Of a DNA stretch of 64,000 nucleotides, positions 36,101-46,556 are shown in pieces. Below the pieces are notes generated by a model. The model ran no database searches, was not told where the DNA came from, and saw only the letters and a program-made list of their open reading frames with translations. The position numbers and the translations under genes are program-made. Location of the stretch: the NCBI GenBank assembly GCA_016793465.1, contig JAEUJW010000079.1:62001-126000 (forward strand). The letters are read 5' to 3'. Position 1 is the stretch's first letter, and the number at the start of each line of letters is the position of its first letter. The stretch is from Myxococcales bacterium (GTDB taxonomy: Bacteria; Myxococcota; Polyangia; Nannocystales; Nannocystaceae).

Positions 36101-37036
36101 GTGTGGTCGCGCCAGCCGGCGCTCACCGACGGGTGGTACTGGCACGGCGCCGACATCGGCACCATGAGCGACACCAACCTGATGTCGCCGCTGCTCTCGG
36201 TCGCGGGCGAGGAGCCGTTCATGATCACGTTCGACCACCGCTACACCTTCGAGTTCTCCGACAACACGAACTGGGACGGCGGCCTGGTCGAGGTGTCCGA
36301 CGACGACGGCATGACCTGGAAGGACGCCAAGGAGCTCGGCGCGGCGCCGTCGTACAACGGGAAGATCAACAGCATGGTCAACCCGATCAACGGCAAGGAC
36401 GCCTACGTGCACCGCAACGCGTCGTACCCGGAGCGCGACGTCGAGACCCTCGACTTCGGCATGGCGCTGGCGGGCAAGGCGGTGCGCTTCCGCTTCCGCA
36501 TCGGCACCGACGGCGCGGCCGGCGACCTCGGCTGGGACATCGACAACATCACGTTCTCCGGCATCACCAACCAGCCGTTCCCGAGCTGGATCCCCGACGC
36601 GGGCGAGTGCTCGGCCGACACCACCGGCTCGACCGGCGGCGAGGAGTCGAGCGGCACCAGCGGCGGGCTCGACGACACCAGCGGCAGCGAGACGTCGGCG
36701 GGGACCGACGAGACGTCGGCGGGGACCAACGAGACGTCGGCGGACACGTCGGCGGGGACCAACGAGACGTCGGCGGGGACCAACGAGACGTCGGCGGGCT
36801 CGGTCAGCGACAGCGACAGCAACGGCTCGACGCCGACGAGCTCGGACACCAGCCCGTCGGGTCCGTCGTCGGCCGACGAGGGTGACGAAGAGGGCGCGAG
36901 CGAGACCTCCGGCGATCCGGGCGAGACCGTCGACGACGGCTGCGGCTGCGACGTCGAGGGTCGCGGCTGGGGCTGGCAGGCCCTGCCGTGGCTGGCGCTG
37001 CTCGGGCTCGGGCGTCGGCGCCGCTCGGCGGCGTGA
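33131..37036 (+). CDS. Secreted M36 (fungalysin) metallopeptidase with C-terminal anchor
   Basis: 1301 residues from the GTG at 33131. A signal peptide (LTVTLLSLVPLGAHA) precedes an FTP-like propeptide (AALSDMRLRFVHDLGRGGVI) and the catalytic domain; H631-E-F-G-H635 binds zinc, with E654 of SEGWGDF as likely third ligand. A PA domain (ISGKIVLIDRGSCNFESKVN, QSKGAVGALIANNTGG) is inserted between halves. After the protease come Ig-like beta domains, a long Thr/Ser/Glu repeat region (TSAGTNETSAGTNETSA) and a C-terminal tail with CGCD, a hydrophobic run (WGWQALPWLALLGLG) and RRRRSAA, like MYXO-CTERM sorting signals. It should digest proteins outside the cell or at its surface. Confidence 0.93.
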   Translation: MAKKRAFLTVTLLSLVPLGAHANVHQGSPGRGVNYDASQVAATSRAPSPALPGSAVALARDPGRGVPNMLVAPSADLPPAGASAEEAARFHLKNQREAWKVGRAALSDMRLRFVHDLGRGGVIVSLRQQLAGVEVFHGDVKILLDRNDNRLLGVVGAPHPAAVPGNRQRFTLGKTEAINKALADLYGEARANVRLAPTGVQRGGWQHFNHSEAGLKFREDARVKPVYFPVGDALVPAWFTEVQVRVGRVGEVDAFQHVIAADDGRLLYRRNLTADAMYKYRVWAEPGGDRRPLDGPTEDWSPHPTGAPDLGPTKFTIPTLVQLEGLNHNPLDQPDPWLPAGATTTNGNNADAYVDWTAPDGLTMDMNEFRAPTSAPGTFDYIYNTAAEPLATTNQSRAAIVQLFYDVNWQHDWWYDSGFVEATGVAQKDNYGRGGVDGDAMKAEAQDGAITGSRNNANMNTPADGMQPRMQMFLWTPIDKSATLTIDPAATMTTPNVANFGKKNFDVTADLVLMNDGTGTTTDGCTAAMNDISGKIVLIDRGSCNFESKVNLAQSKGAVGALIANNTGGNLPLTLGGDNAMPDPTIGAFGITQNDGAALKAALMNGPQSAHMVGVVGLERDGTIDNMIVAHEFGHYWHHRLQECGSKMCSAMSEGWGDFNAIMQALKDGDDLDGTYADGTYASFDKFSYFGIRRVPYSVDFEKNALTFKHVTDGVALPNTHPVAQNASPNSEVHNAGEVWTTAVWEAYIALHKANEGKLSFEQVHRLMSDYLVSGLMLTAVDPDFTEQRDAILMAARANSEMDFLTMANAFARRGLGSCAVSPAKDSTTFAGVVEDFELHANGTISGLASISDDVLSCDDDGIVDVGEIGTLKVKVVNVGALELPKGSTLEVIDPPAGLVFPAGMEAVVDKLAPFQAQDVGIQVALDDKLVDNDLVTLKFRLNTPNGCVDFTEGFLPVVINADLAPISSSTDDVETSASVWKIGGALSDTVWSRQPALTDGWYWHGADIGTMSDTNLMSPLLSVAGEEPFMITFDHRYTFEFSDNTNWDGGLVEVSDDDGMTWKDAKELGAAPSYNGKINSMVNPINGKDAYVHRNASYPERDVETLDFGMALAGKAVRFRFRIGTDGAAGDLGWDIDNITFSGITNQPFPSWIPDAGECSADTTGSTGGEESSGTSGGLDDTSGSETSAGTDETSAGTNETSADTSAGTNETSAGTNETSAGSVSDSDSNGSTPTSSDTSPSGPSSADEGDEEGASETSGDPGETVDDGCGCDVEGRGWGWQALPWLALLGLGRRRRSAA

Positions 37037-37056
37037 CGTCGCGCGGTGAGCGGCCG

Positions 37057-37089
37057 ACGAGGCGCACGTCCAGGGGGCGTGCGCCTCGT
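37057..37089. terminator. Bidirectional 12-bp hairpin terminator
   Basis: ACGAGGCGCACG (37057-37068) pairs with CGTGCGCCTCGT (37078-37089) over a 9-nt loop, in the 69-bp gap between the convergent protease and receiver genes. T-rich bases (TTCG) follow on the plus strand. Confidence 0.7.
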
Positions 37090-37105
37090 TCGTTCGCGCG
37101 GGCCT

Positions 37106-37468
37106 TCAGTCGGGCGGTCCGACCAGGCGGCGGATCTCGGCGAGCAGGCCGTCGATCTCGAACGGCTTGCGGAACACCGGGATGTCTTGCCACTCCTCGG
37201 GGCCGCCGGGCAGCGAGGCCGCGCTCATGAGGACGATCGGGACGGCGCGCAGGGCGGGGTCGCGGCGCATGTGCAAGATGAGCTGACGGCCGTCCATCGC
37301 CGGCATCATCAGGTCGGTGAGCACGAGGTCGGGCGGACGTTCGCTCATGGCCGTGAGGGCTTCGCGGCCGTTGCCGGCGGACGCGACGAGGTAGCCCTCG
37401 TCGACGAGCAGGTCGGAGAGCGCTTCGACGATGGAGTACTCGTCGTCGACGATGAAGATCGTCCGCAT
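37106..37468 (-). CDS. Single-domain response regulator
   Basis: 120 residues, one receiver domain with no output. The acidic pair is D8-D9, the phospho-acceptor Asp52 lies in LVLTDLMMPAMDG, and the switch Lys is K101 (FRKPFE). It begins MRTIFIVDDEYSIVEALSDL. The stop-to-start gap to the KaiC-like gene is 3 nt, so the two form an operon in which the receiver may modulate the ATPase; it could also be a stand-alone shuttle for one of the window's histidine kinases. Confidence 0.9.
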   Translation of the reverse strand: MRTIFIVDDEYSIVEALSDLLVDEGYLVASAGNGREALTAMSERPPDLVLTDLMMPAMDGRQLILHMRRDPALRAVPIVLMSAASLPGGPEEWQDIPVFRKPFEIDGLLAEIRRLVGPPD

Positions 37469-37471
37469 GGG

Positions 37472-38923
37472 TCACCCGGAGCGGCCCGGTGTCTCCTCCC
37501 TGCGGCCGAGGCGGATCCCGCCGGCGTCGATGGTGAAGGGGATGCTGACGCCGTGGGCGCCGTTGCGGCGCTTGACGATGGCGAAGCTGCGGGTGACCTC
37601 GGGGGCTTCGACGGCCGAGGCGTTGGCGCGGAGGACGACCATGTTCTCCCACAGCGCGGACACGTGGGCGAGCGGGAGGTCGAGCTCGCCGAACGGGGTG
37701 TCGCGCTGGTCGTCGGTGGCGAGGGTGGTGACGCCGAGGGCGCGCAGCTCGTTGGCCAGCGCGGCGAAGAACCGGGTCAGGCGGCCCGGCGAGGCCGACG
37801 ACAGCTTGAAGCCGATGAGGCCGTCGATGACGAGGCGGCGGGCGTCGATGCGCTGGACCGCGGTGAGCAGGCGGTCGGCGAGGGCGTCGAGCACGTGCTC
37901 GACCGGGGCCTGCCACAGCAGCTCGATCTGGCGGTCGCCGACGAGCCTGCGCAGGGGGATGCCGACCTGCTCGGCCTTGGCGAGCAGCGCCTGCGGGTGC
38001 TCGTAGAAGCCGAAGTAGAGGCCGTTTTGCCCGAGGCGCGCGCCCTCGGCGAGGAAGTGCAGGCCGAGCAGCGTCTTGCCGGAGCCGGGCGTGCCGAGCA
38101 CGAGGGTGGTGGTGCCCGCGGACACGCCGCCGCCGAGCATGTGGTCGAACCCGGGCACGCCGAGGCTGGTGTCGTCGAGGCTGCCGGCGGGGAACGGGCG
38201 CGAGGGCAGGGCGAGGCGGCTCTCGAGGCGCGGGTAGACGGTCACGCCGTCGCCGCTGATCTCGAAGTAGTGGCGCCCGCGCAGGAACGGGGTGCCGCGC
38301 AGCTTGCGGACCACGAGCGTGCGGGCGGCTCGCATCTCCTCGACCTCGTCCTGGAGGTCGAGGATGCCGTCGACCATGGTGTGCTCGGGGCGGACGACGT
38401 CGTCGCTCTTACCGCTGCTGAGCAGGAACACGGTGCAGCCGACCACGCCGACCAGGGTCTGGAGCTCGTGGATGAACTTCTTGAAGGCGAGGTCGGAGCC
38501 GCTGATCTGCTCGGCGGTGACGAGGCCGTCGAGCACCAGCACCGAGGCCCTGTGCTCGCGGATGGTGGCGCGCAAGAGGCCCAGCAGGCCGGTGAGGCCG
38601 TCCTTCTCGAGCACGCTGTAGCCGTTGATGAAGTTCAGCGAGCGCGACACGGCCTCGGCGTCGTAGAAGCTGAGCGACTCGAGGTTGGCGAGCAGGTGGC
38701 CGTGGGTCTCGGCGAGCAGGGTGATGAACAGCGCGCGCTCGCCCTCGCGGGCGACGTGGAAGCAGATCTGGCTGCCGAGGATCGTCTTGCCGGCCCCGGG
38801 GCGGCCGTTGATGATGAAGATGCTGCGATGAAAGAAGCCGCCGCCGAGGACGGCGTCGAGCCCGGGGATTCCGCTGGTCAGGCGGCGGCGCGGCGTGCGA
38901 TCGGGGGTCGGGATGTCGGTCAA
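37472..38923 (-). CDS. Double-domain KaiC-like RecA ATPase
   Basis: 483 residues with two KaiC-type RecA domains. Walker A motifs are GRPGAGKT (40-47) and GTPGSGKT (277-284), each preceded by the SGIPGLDAVLGGGF / LGVPGFDHMLGGGV signature. Unlike clock KaiC, the catalytic position has only one Glu (LLAETHG, GFYEHPQ), and the C-terminal tail needed for KaiA binding is absent. Such proteins couple ATP hydrolysis to signalling scaffolds. The start is the TTG at 38923 with a good GGAGG upstream; a 10-codon upstream frame overlaps it. Operon with the receiver. Confidence 0.9.
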   Translation of the reverse strand: MTDIPTPDRTPRRRLTSGIPGLDAVLGGGFFHRSIFIINGRPGAGKTILGSQICFHVAREGERALFITLLAETHGHLLANLESLSFYDAEAVSRSLNFINGYSVLEKDGLTGLLGLLRATIREHRASVLVLDGLVTAEQISGSDLAFKKFIHELQTLVGVVGCTVFLLSSGKSDDVVRPEHTMVDGILDLQDEVEEMRAARTLVVRKLRGTPFLRGRHYFEISGDGVTVYPRLESRLALPSRPFPAGSLDDTSLGVPGFDHMLGGGVSAGTTTLVLGTPGSGKTLLGLHFLAEGARLGQNGLYFGFYEHPQALLAKAEQVGIPLRRLVGDRQIELLWQAPVEHVLDALADRLLTAVQRIDARRLVIDGLIGFKLSSASPGRLTRFFAALANELRALGVTTLATDDQRDTPFGELDLPLAHVSALWENMVVLRANASAVEAPEVTRSFAIVKRRNGAHGVSIPFTIDAGGIRLGRREETPGRSG

Positions 38924-38952
38924 GACCGGCCTCCGGCGGGTTCAAGTGGCAT
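38920..38952 (-). CDS. Possible 10-residue leader frame of the KaiC-like gene
   Basis: ATG at 38952 encodes MPLEPAGGRS and ends in a TGA that overlaps the TTG start of the KaiC-like gene (TTGA). The GGAGG ribosome site of the main gene lies inside it. TAGGAC ends 6 nt before this ATG, the same arrangement seen at other start codons here, so transcription probably begins at the leader. Reinitiation is the inferred use. Too short to score for coding bias. Confidence 0.35.
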   Translation of the reverse strand: MPLEPAGGRS

Positions 38953-39010
38953 GGTGGGGTCCTAACACGATCGATGCGCGAAAAGAATCCTCACCATTGA
39001 CCGCGGCGAG

Positions 39011-40603
39011 ATGGCGATTTTATCCTCGCCTGTGCCAGCCGAACGGGAATTCTTGCGCACGCGACGGCACTTCCTTCGCGCCGTGATCGCAGGTGGAGCT
39101 ACAGCGGCGTGCAGGCCCTCCGAGACGAGCGCTCCGTCGACGCGCGTGGCTCACGCACCTGATTCGGGGTCGATCGTCACGCCCGCGGCGACGTCGACGC
39201 GAGCGCCGCGGCGGCTCGCGGGCGAGGCGTTCGCGACCTGCCACGCGGTCCGCGACGGCGAGGCGCTGCCGCTGGCGACCGAGTTCGCGGAGCACGAGCT
39301 GGTGATCGTCGGCGGCGGGCCGAGCGGGCTGGTCGCGGCCCATCGCCTGCGCGACCGCGACGTGCTGCTGCTCGAGAAGGAGGCGACGCTCGGCGGCAAC
39401 TGCACGCGCGACGAGTGGGAGGGCGTGCGCATGGCCACCGGCGCGGCGTTCTACAGCGAGAGCGAGGCGGACATCGTCGCCTTGCTGCGGGAGATCGGCG
39501 CCGAGGGCACGCCGGTGGTCGGACCCGACGCGCTCATCGTGCGCGGCGAGGCGTACCCCGACTTCTTCCGCGAGGGCGCGAGCCGGCTGCCGTTCTCGCC
39601 GCGGGTGCGCGACGACTTCAAGCGATCGCGGGAGGCGCTGCTGAAGCTGTATCGGACGCGCGAGGAGGCGGAGCTCGACGCCCTGACGTTCGCCGAATTA
39701 TTGCAGCCGTATGCATCGGAGGTGAAGGAGTTCTGGGACCGCTTCGGGCGCTCGAACTGGGGGGCCGACGCGGCGAACACGTCGGGCTACATCGGCTGCG
39801 AGGCGTATGCGTGGGCCGGCGGGGCCGAAGATCCGCGGCTGTCGTTCCCGGGCGGCCTGGCGGGCGCGGCGGAGCGGCTGGCAGCGGCGGTGACGGCGAC
39901 GCTGCAGGAGCGGGTGATCACGGGCGCGGCGGTCCATCGCATCGCGCGGGTCGGCAAGGGCGCGGCGGAGCGGGTGGAGGTGCACTACCTGGTCGACGGC
40001 GCGCCGCGGGCGGTGCGGGCGCGGGCGGTGGTCGTGGCCATGCCGAAGTACATGGCCCGGCGCGTGGTCGTCGACCTGCCGGGGCCGCAGGTCGCGGCGC
40101 TGGGGCGGGTGCGCTACACGCCGTACCCGGTGTTCAACGTGTGTCTGCGACGTCCGGGGCCGGAGCCGGCGTACGACAACTGGTGCCTCGACACGCCGTT
40201 CACCGACTTCGTGGTCGCCGACTGGGTGGTCCACGGCGGCAAGGGGCCGGCGGAGCGCAGCACGGCGCTGACGGTCTATCACCCGCTGCCGGAGGCGGCG
40301 CGCGGCAAGCTGCTGGTCGACGCGCAGGTGCTGGCGCTGGCCGACGGCGTGGCCGACGGGCTCGAGCGCCACTTCCCGGGCACGCTGGCGAAGATCGCAG
40401 AGGTCCGCGTGCACCGTCGCGGACACGCGATGAGCCAGTCGAACCCCGGGCGCGCGTCCTGGGCCCAGCAGGCGGCGCGGCCGTTCGGGCCGGTGTTCTT
40501 CGCGCACACCGACCTGGCCGCGATCGCCAGCTTCTCCGGGGCGATCGAGGCGGCCGAGGCCGCGGCCACGGCGGTCCGCAAGCGGCTCGGCGGGCGACGG
40601 TGA
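39011..40603 (+). CDS. Tat-exported FAD-dependent oxidoreductase
   Basis: 530 residues. The N-terminus has a twin-arginine-like motif (TRRHFLRAVIAGGATAACRP), suggesting Tat export and possibly lipid anchoring at the Cys. The FAD site is ELVIVGGGPSGLVAAHRLRD with DVLLLEKEATLGGNC after it, i.e. GxGxxG and a carotenoid-desaturase/amine-oxidase-like layout. Later parts (RAVVVAMPKYMARRVVVDLP, GRASWAQQAARPFGPVFFAH) match the C-terminus of NAD(P)/FAD oxidoreductases. The substrate cannot be deduced. An ATT-ATT patch at 39696 lies in FAELLQPYA. Confidence 0.85.
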   Translation: MAILSSPVPAEREFLRTRRHFLRAVIAGGATAACRPSETSAPSTRVAHAPDSGSIVTPAATSTRAPRRLAGEAFATCHAVRDGEALPLATEFAEHELVIVGGGPSGLVAAHRLRDRDVLLLEKEATLGGNCTRDEWEGVRMATGAAFYSESEADIVALLREIGAEGTPVVGPDALIVRGEAYPDFFREGASRLPFSPRVRDDFKRSREALLKLYRTREEAELDALTFAELLQPYASEVKEFWDRFGRSNWGADAANTSGYIGCEAYAWAGGAEDPRLSFPGGLAGAAERLAAAVTATLQERVITGAAVHRIARVGKGAAERVEVHYLVDGAPRAVRARAVVVAMPKYMARRVVVDLPGPQVAALGRVRYTPYPVFNVCLRRPGPEPAYDNWCLDTPFTDFVVADWVVHGGKGPAERSTALTVYHPLPEAARGKLLVDAQVLALADGVADGLERHFPGTLAKIAEVRVHRRGHAMSQSNPGRASWAQQAARPFGPVFFAHTDLAAIASFSGAIEAAEAAATAVRKRLGGRR

Positions 40604-40646
40604 GGTGGGGGCGACGGGGGACTTTCGCGGTCGGGCGAGTTCGGAT

Positions 40647-40652
40647 TATGGT
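40647..40652 (+). promoter_or_regulatory. TATGGT -10-like box
   Basis: TATGGT ends 6 nt before the ATG at 40659, exactly the spacing expected of a leaderless transcript. No clear -35. Confidence 0.35.
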
Positions 40653-40658
40653 GCGCGC

Positions 40659-41540
40659 ATGACCTCCTTCTCGCGGTTCTTGCGGCGTTCAGGGCTCGTC
40701 GCGGCGGCGCTGACGACGGGCTGTTACTCCGGGTTCTCCGACCCGGGGATGACCGGCGAGGAGGCGTCGGGCGGCGCTGCGTCCGACGCAGGCGCGACCG
40801 GCGAGACCGACGCGCTCACCGGCGGGCCGCAGACCGGCGGGGCCTCGCAGACGGCGACCGAGCCGACGACGACGCCGCCGACGACGATGTCGCCGACGAC
40901 CGACGCGACCGGCGACGCGACCACGGGCGCGATGGACCCGACGACCGGCGGCGACGAGACGACCGGGCAGGTGACGACCATGGACCCGTCGACGACGTCG
41001 ATGACGACGATGACGACGATGGACCCGACGATGACGACGATGGACCCGACGGGCACGCCGCCGGACGCGGACGTGCCGGACAACGCGTACTGTCTGCCGG
41101 TGGCGGGGGTCGACCCGGCGTGGAAGCAGCTCGAGGAGGACGTGCTGGCGCTGGTCAACCAGGCGCGCGCGCAGGGGGCGAACTGCGGCAGCGAGGGCAT
41201 GTTCGGGCCGGCGGGGCCGCTGACGATGGAACCGGCGCTGCGCTGTGCGGCTCGAAAACACTCGGCCGACATGGACGCGCGAGACTTCTTCGACCACGTC
41301 AACCCGGACGGGCAGACGCCGTGGGACCGCATGGATCTCGCGGGCTACGGGTCGTACTCGAACGCGGGGGAGAACATCGCGGCGGGCTCGCCCGACGCGG
41401 CCGGGACGATGATGCAGTGGATGCAGAGCGACGGGCACTGCAGCAACATCATGAACCCCGACTTCCAGCAGATCGGCGTCGGCTACCACCCGGGCGGGCA
41501 GTACGGACATCTGTGGACGCAGGTGTTCGGCGCGAAGTAG
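40659..41540 (+). CDS. CAP-domain lipoprotein with Thr-rich linker
   Basis: 293 residues. The signal ends in a lipobox (VAAALTTGC). A 110-residue Thr/Asp/Met/Pro repeat linker (TTMDPSTTSMTTMTTMDPTM) separates it from a CAP/SCP-like domain of about 140 residues with LEEDVLALVNQARAQGANCG, CAARKHSADMDARDFFDHVN, SNAGENIAAGSPDAAGTMMQ and GYHPGGQYGHLWTQVFG. The conserved H/E/E/H cluster (HSADMD, ENIAAG, HVNPDG) is present. CAP proteins bind lipid or cleave peptides outside the cell. It follows the FAD oxidoreductase by 55 bp. Confidence 0.88.
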   Translation: MTSFSRFLRRSGLVAAALTTGCYSGFSDPGMTGEEASGGAASDAGATGETDALTGGPQTGGASQTATEPTTTPPTTMSPTTDATGDATTGAMDPTTGGDETTGQVTTMDPSTTSMTTMTTMDPTMTTMDPTGTPPDADVPDNAYCLPVAGVDPAWKQLEEDVLALVNQARAQGANCGSEGMFGPAGPLTMEPALRCAARKHSADMDARDFFDHVNPDGQTPWDRMDLAGYGSYSNAGENIAAGSPDAAGTMMQWMQSDGHCSNIMNPDFQQIGVGYHPGGQYGHLWTQVFGAK

Positions 41541-41596
41541 CGCCGACCTGAACCGCCGGCGAATTCGGCTAGGATGAGGCGCCCTGCGGGGCGACG

Positions 41597-43882
<2,286 letters not shown>

Positions 43883-43906
43883 TTTCGGGGGCCTCTTAAA
43901 CGACGC

Positions 43907-43926
43907 GGCCCGGGAGGCCCCGGGCC
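43907..43926. terminator. Bidirectional GC hairpin
   Basis: GGCCCGGG-aggc-CCCGGGCC, an 8-bp stem with a 4-nt loop, lies between the convergent hybrid kinase and Mla genes. Confidence 0.6.
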
Positions 43927-43948
43927 GGTGCGACGAGGCCGCGGTGGC

Positions 43949-45007
43949 TCAGTCGTCGGAGCCGCTGGCCTCGTCCTCGTTGTTCCTCATGAACTCGCGG
44001 GCCTCCCTGCTCTTGAAGATGCGCACGCGGAAGCCCTCGACCTGGAGGAGCTGGCGGATGCTGGCCTCGGTGATGTAGGTGGCGCGGCGGGCGATGATGC
44101 CGAGGTTCTTGAACAGCGGGCCGAGCTCCTTGGTGATGTCCTTGGTGGCGGCCTTGAAGTCGGTGCTGATCACGCGGAGGTTGGCGACGGCGACGGAGCC
44201 GTCGTCGAGCATCTTGCTGACCTTGTCGCCGAAGCTCTCGTCGAAGATGTCGGCGGCCTTGTCGAGCTTGTCGATCAGCCGCTCGCCCTTGGCCAGCAGC
44301 TTGGGCGTCTCGTCCTTCAGGTCGTCGATCAGCGCGTCGGCGTTGTCGATCATGCGCGGGAGCTTGGGGTTCTGCAGCAGTTTGCGGCTCGAGCTGACGA
44401 TGTGGCGGATGTCCTCGCGGTTCTCCTCGAGCATGGCGCGGGAGGTCGAGAGGATGGCCGAGGTGTCTTCGAGGATCTTGTCGAGCTTGTCGCGCGGGAG
44501 GCCCTCGGCGCCCTCGAAGTCGGCGGTCAGCTTGTCGAGCCGGCCGACCAGTCGGGCCACGGGGGCCAGCAGCTCGGTGTCGCCGTAGACCATGTCGGCG
44601 GTGGCGTTGAGGGCGGTGCCGACGTCGACGGTCTCCTTGACGCAGGTGACCTCGCCGCCGGCCGGCAGCGGGGTGCCGGTGGCCTGCTGGGTGAGGCCGA
44701 GGAACTTCTCGCCGAGCATGCCCTTCATCAACGAGGCGGCGCACACGTCGGCGAACAGCACGTTGCCCTTCTTGACGTTGATGGTGACGACCGCCTGGTT
44801 GCCCTCGACGTGGATGTCGTCGATCTTGCCGATCTCCACGCCGGCGATGCGCACCGCGTTGCCCTCGACCAGGCCGGCGGCGTCGTTCATGCGCACGGTG
44901 TAGCGGGTGCCGTCTCGCGGGGAGAAGCCGAGCTGGGCGGCGAGCCAGGCGAACGCGCCGAGGGTGACGAGGACGAACGTTCCAAGGGTGATGTATCGCG
45001 TGTTCAT
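43949..45007 (-). CDS. mlaD: MCE/MlaD-like lipid-binding protein
   Basis: 352 residues from the ATG at 45007. An N-terminal membrane anchor (YITLGTFVLVTLGAFAWLAA) precedes the MCE domain (YTVRMNDAAGLVEGNAVRIA, GVEIGKIDDIHVEGNQAVVT, GMLGEKFLGLTQQATG). The remaining 200 residues are long helices, as in MCE proteins that form tunnels across the periplasm. It is the last gene of an operon with an ATPase and two permeases. Start overlaps the ATPase stop. Confidence 0.9.
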   Translation of the reverse strand: MNTRYITLGTFVLVTLGAFAWLAAQLGFSPRDGTRYTVRMNDAAGLVEGNAVRIAGVEIGKIDDIHVEGNQAVVTINVKKGNVLFADVCAASLMKGMLGEKFLGLTQQATGTPLPAGGEVTCVKETVDVGTALNATADMVYGDTELLAPVARLVGRLDKLTADFEGAEGLPRDKLDKILEDTSAILSTSRAMLEENREDIRHIVSSSRKLLQNPKLPRMIDNADALIDDLKDETPKLLAKGERLIDKLDKAADIFDESFGDKVSKMLDDGSVAVANLRVISTDFKAATKDITKELGPLFKNLGIIARRATYITEASIRQLLQVEGFRVRIFKSREAREFMRNNEDEASGSDD

Positions 45008-45801
45008 CACAGCACCTCGATCGGGCCCGTGGTGTCACGGGCGAAGAATTGACGGATATGTTCCTGGCTCGACTTCAGGATCTGATCGGCGGGGGCGAAG
45101 GCCTGCAGCTTGCCCTTGTAGAGCAGGCCGATGTGGCTGGCGATCTTGCGGGCCTCGGCGGTGTCGTGGCTGATGACGATGAAGGTCATGCCGAGGGTGG
45201 CGTGGAGCTCGAGGATGAGGTCGTCGAGGGTGGCGGACATCACCGGGTCGAGGCCGGAGGACGGCTCGTCGCACAATACGATGTCGGGGCGCAGGGCGAT
45301 GGCCCGGGCGAAGGCGGCCCGCTTGCGCATGCCGCCGCTCAGCTCGGAGGGCATGAGGCCGGCGGCGCGGGGCAGGCCGACGCGCTTCAGGTTGTCGTGG
45401 ACCTTGTCCTGGATCTCCGTCTCGGACCAGCGGGTGTGCTGGCGCATCGGGAAGGCCACGTTCTCGCCGACGGTCATGTCGTCGAACAGGGCGCCGTCCT
45501 GGAACAGCATGCCGAAGCGGCGGCGGATGGCGAACAGCTTGTCGCGGTCGCGCGAGCGGTTGTCGTCGAGGCAGGTGATCTCCTCGTTGAACACGAAGAT
45601 GCGGCCCTTCTCCGGCTTCATCAGGCCGACGAGGCAGCGCAGGAGCACCGACTTGCCGGTGCCCGAGGGCCCGAGCATCACCATGATCGCCTTCTGCGGG
45701 ATGCTCAGCGACACGTCGTCCAGCACGCAGTGCTTGCCGAAGCTCTTCGAGACGTGCTCGAGCATGACGGCGGGCGGTTGTTGGATGGCGACGGGGGGCA
45801 T
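45007..45801 (-). CDS. mlaF: ABC ATP-binding protein of the Mla system
   Basis: 264 residues. Walker A GPSGTGKS, signature LSGGMRKRAAFARAI, Walker B DIVLCDEP and the switch His (VISHDT) are all present, with a Q-loop (RFGMLFQDGALFDDMT). The MlaF/Mkl ATPase drives lipid movement through MlaE and MCE proteins. It sits between the permeases and mlaD; the latter's start overlaps its stop. Confidence 0.95.
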   Translation of the reverse strand: MPPVAIQQPPAVMLEHVSKSFGKHCVLDDVSLSIPQKAIMVMLGPSGTGKSVLLRCLVGLMKPEKGRIFVFNEEITCLDDNRSRDRDKLFAIRRRFGMLFQDGALFDDMTVGENVAFPMRQHTRWSETEIQDKVHDNLKRVGLPRAAGLMPSELSGGMRKRAAFARAIALRPDIVLCDEPSSGLDPVMSATLDDLILELHATLGMTFIVISHDTAEARKIASHIGLLYKGKLQAFAPADQILKSSQEHIRQFFARDTTGPIEVL

Positions 45802-45818
45802 GACGGCGGCGGTGGTTC

Positions 45819-46556
45819 TCAGTGGGCGTACATGAGGGCGGACAGCAGCATGTTGATGACGATGCAGAGCACGGCGGTGTGGACGATGGCGCGGTTGGTG
45901 GCGACGCCGACGCCCTCGGCGCCGTCGCGCTTGGCGGCGCGGTAGCCGTGGTAGCAGGCGATGATGGCGACGATCCAGCCGAAGATGACGCCTTTGATTA
46001 CGCCGGCGGCGAGGTCCTCGAAGCGGACGATGTCGCGGACCTGGGCGATGAACACGCCGCCGTTGATGCCGAGCTGGTAGACGCTCGCGAGGTAGCTGCT
46101 GACGATGCCGACGGCGTCGGCGTAGGCGCACAGCAGCGGGAGCATCAGGGTGACGGCCCACAGGCGCGGCGCGACCAGGCGGCGCATGGGGTCGATGCCC
46201 ATGACCTCGAGGGCCTCGACCTGCTCGGAGATCTGCATGTTGGCCAGGCTGGCGGCCAGCGTGGCCCCGATGCGGGCGCCGCAGATCACGGCGGCCATGA
46301 CCGGGTAGAGCTCGCGGATGCCGCCGACGCCGCAGAACAGGCCGAGCATCTCCTGGCCGCCGAAGCGGGCGAAGGTGCCGTAGGCCTGGACCGCGAGGTT
46401 CATGCCCGAGAAGACGGTGAGCAGGGTGAGCAGGGCGAGGCTGCCGACGCCGGCGTCGATCGCGTGGCGCACGAACTCGTCCCGGGGCGGGAGGCCCTGG
46501 AACTGAGCGCGGAGCGCGTGGCGAAGGAAGCGGTCGAAGCGCATGGTGTGGCTCAC
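45819..46556 (-). CDS. MlaE-type permease (second copy)
   Basis: 245 residues, about five membrane segments. MlaE/YrbE features are GSLALLTLLTVFSGMNLAVQ, YPVMAAVICGARIGATLAAS and the EALEVMGIDPMRRLVAPRLW coupling-helix region. The GTG start at 46556 overlaps the preceding permease stop by 4 nt (GTGA); ATG 46544 is an alternative. With its neighbour it would make a heterodimeric channel, as in actinobacterial mce operons that carry two different YrbE genes. Confidence 0.9.
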   Translation of the reverse strand: MSHTMRFDRFLRHALRAQFQGLPPRDEFVRHAIDAGVGSLALLTLLTVFSGMNLAVQAYGTFARFGGQEMLGLFCGVGGIRELYPVMAAVICGARIGATLAASLANMQISEQVEALEVMGIDPMRRLVAPRLWAVTLMLPLLCAYADAVGIVSSYLASVYQLGINGGVFIAQVRDIVRFEDLAAGVIKGVIFGWIVAIIACYHGYRAAKRDGAEGVGVATNRAIVHTAVLCIVINMLLSALMYAH

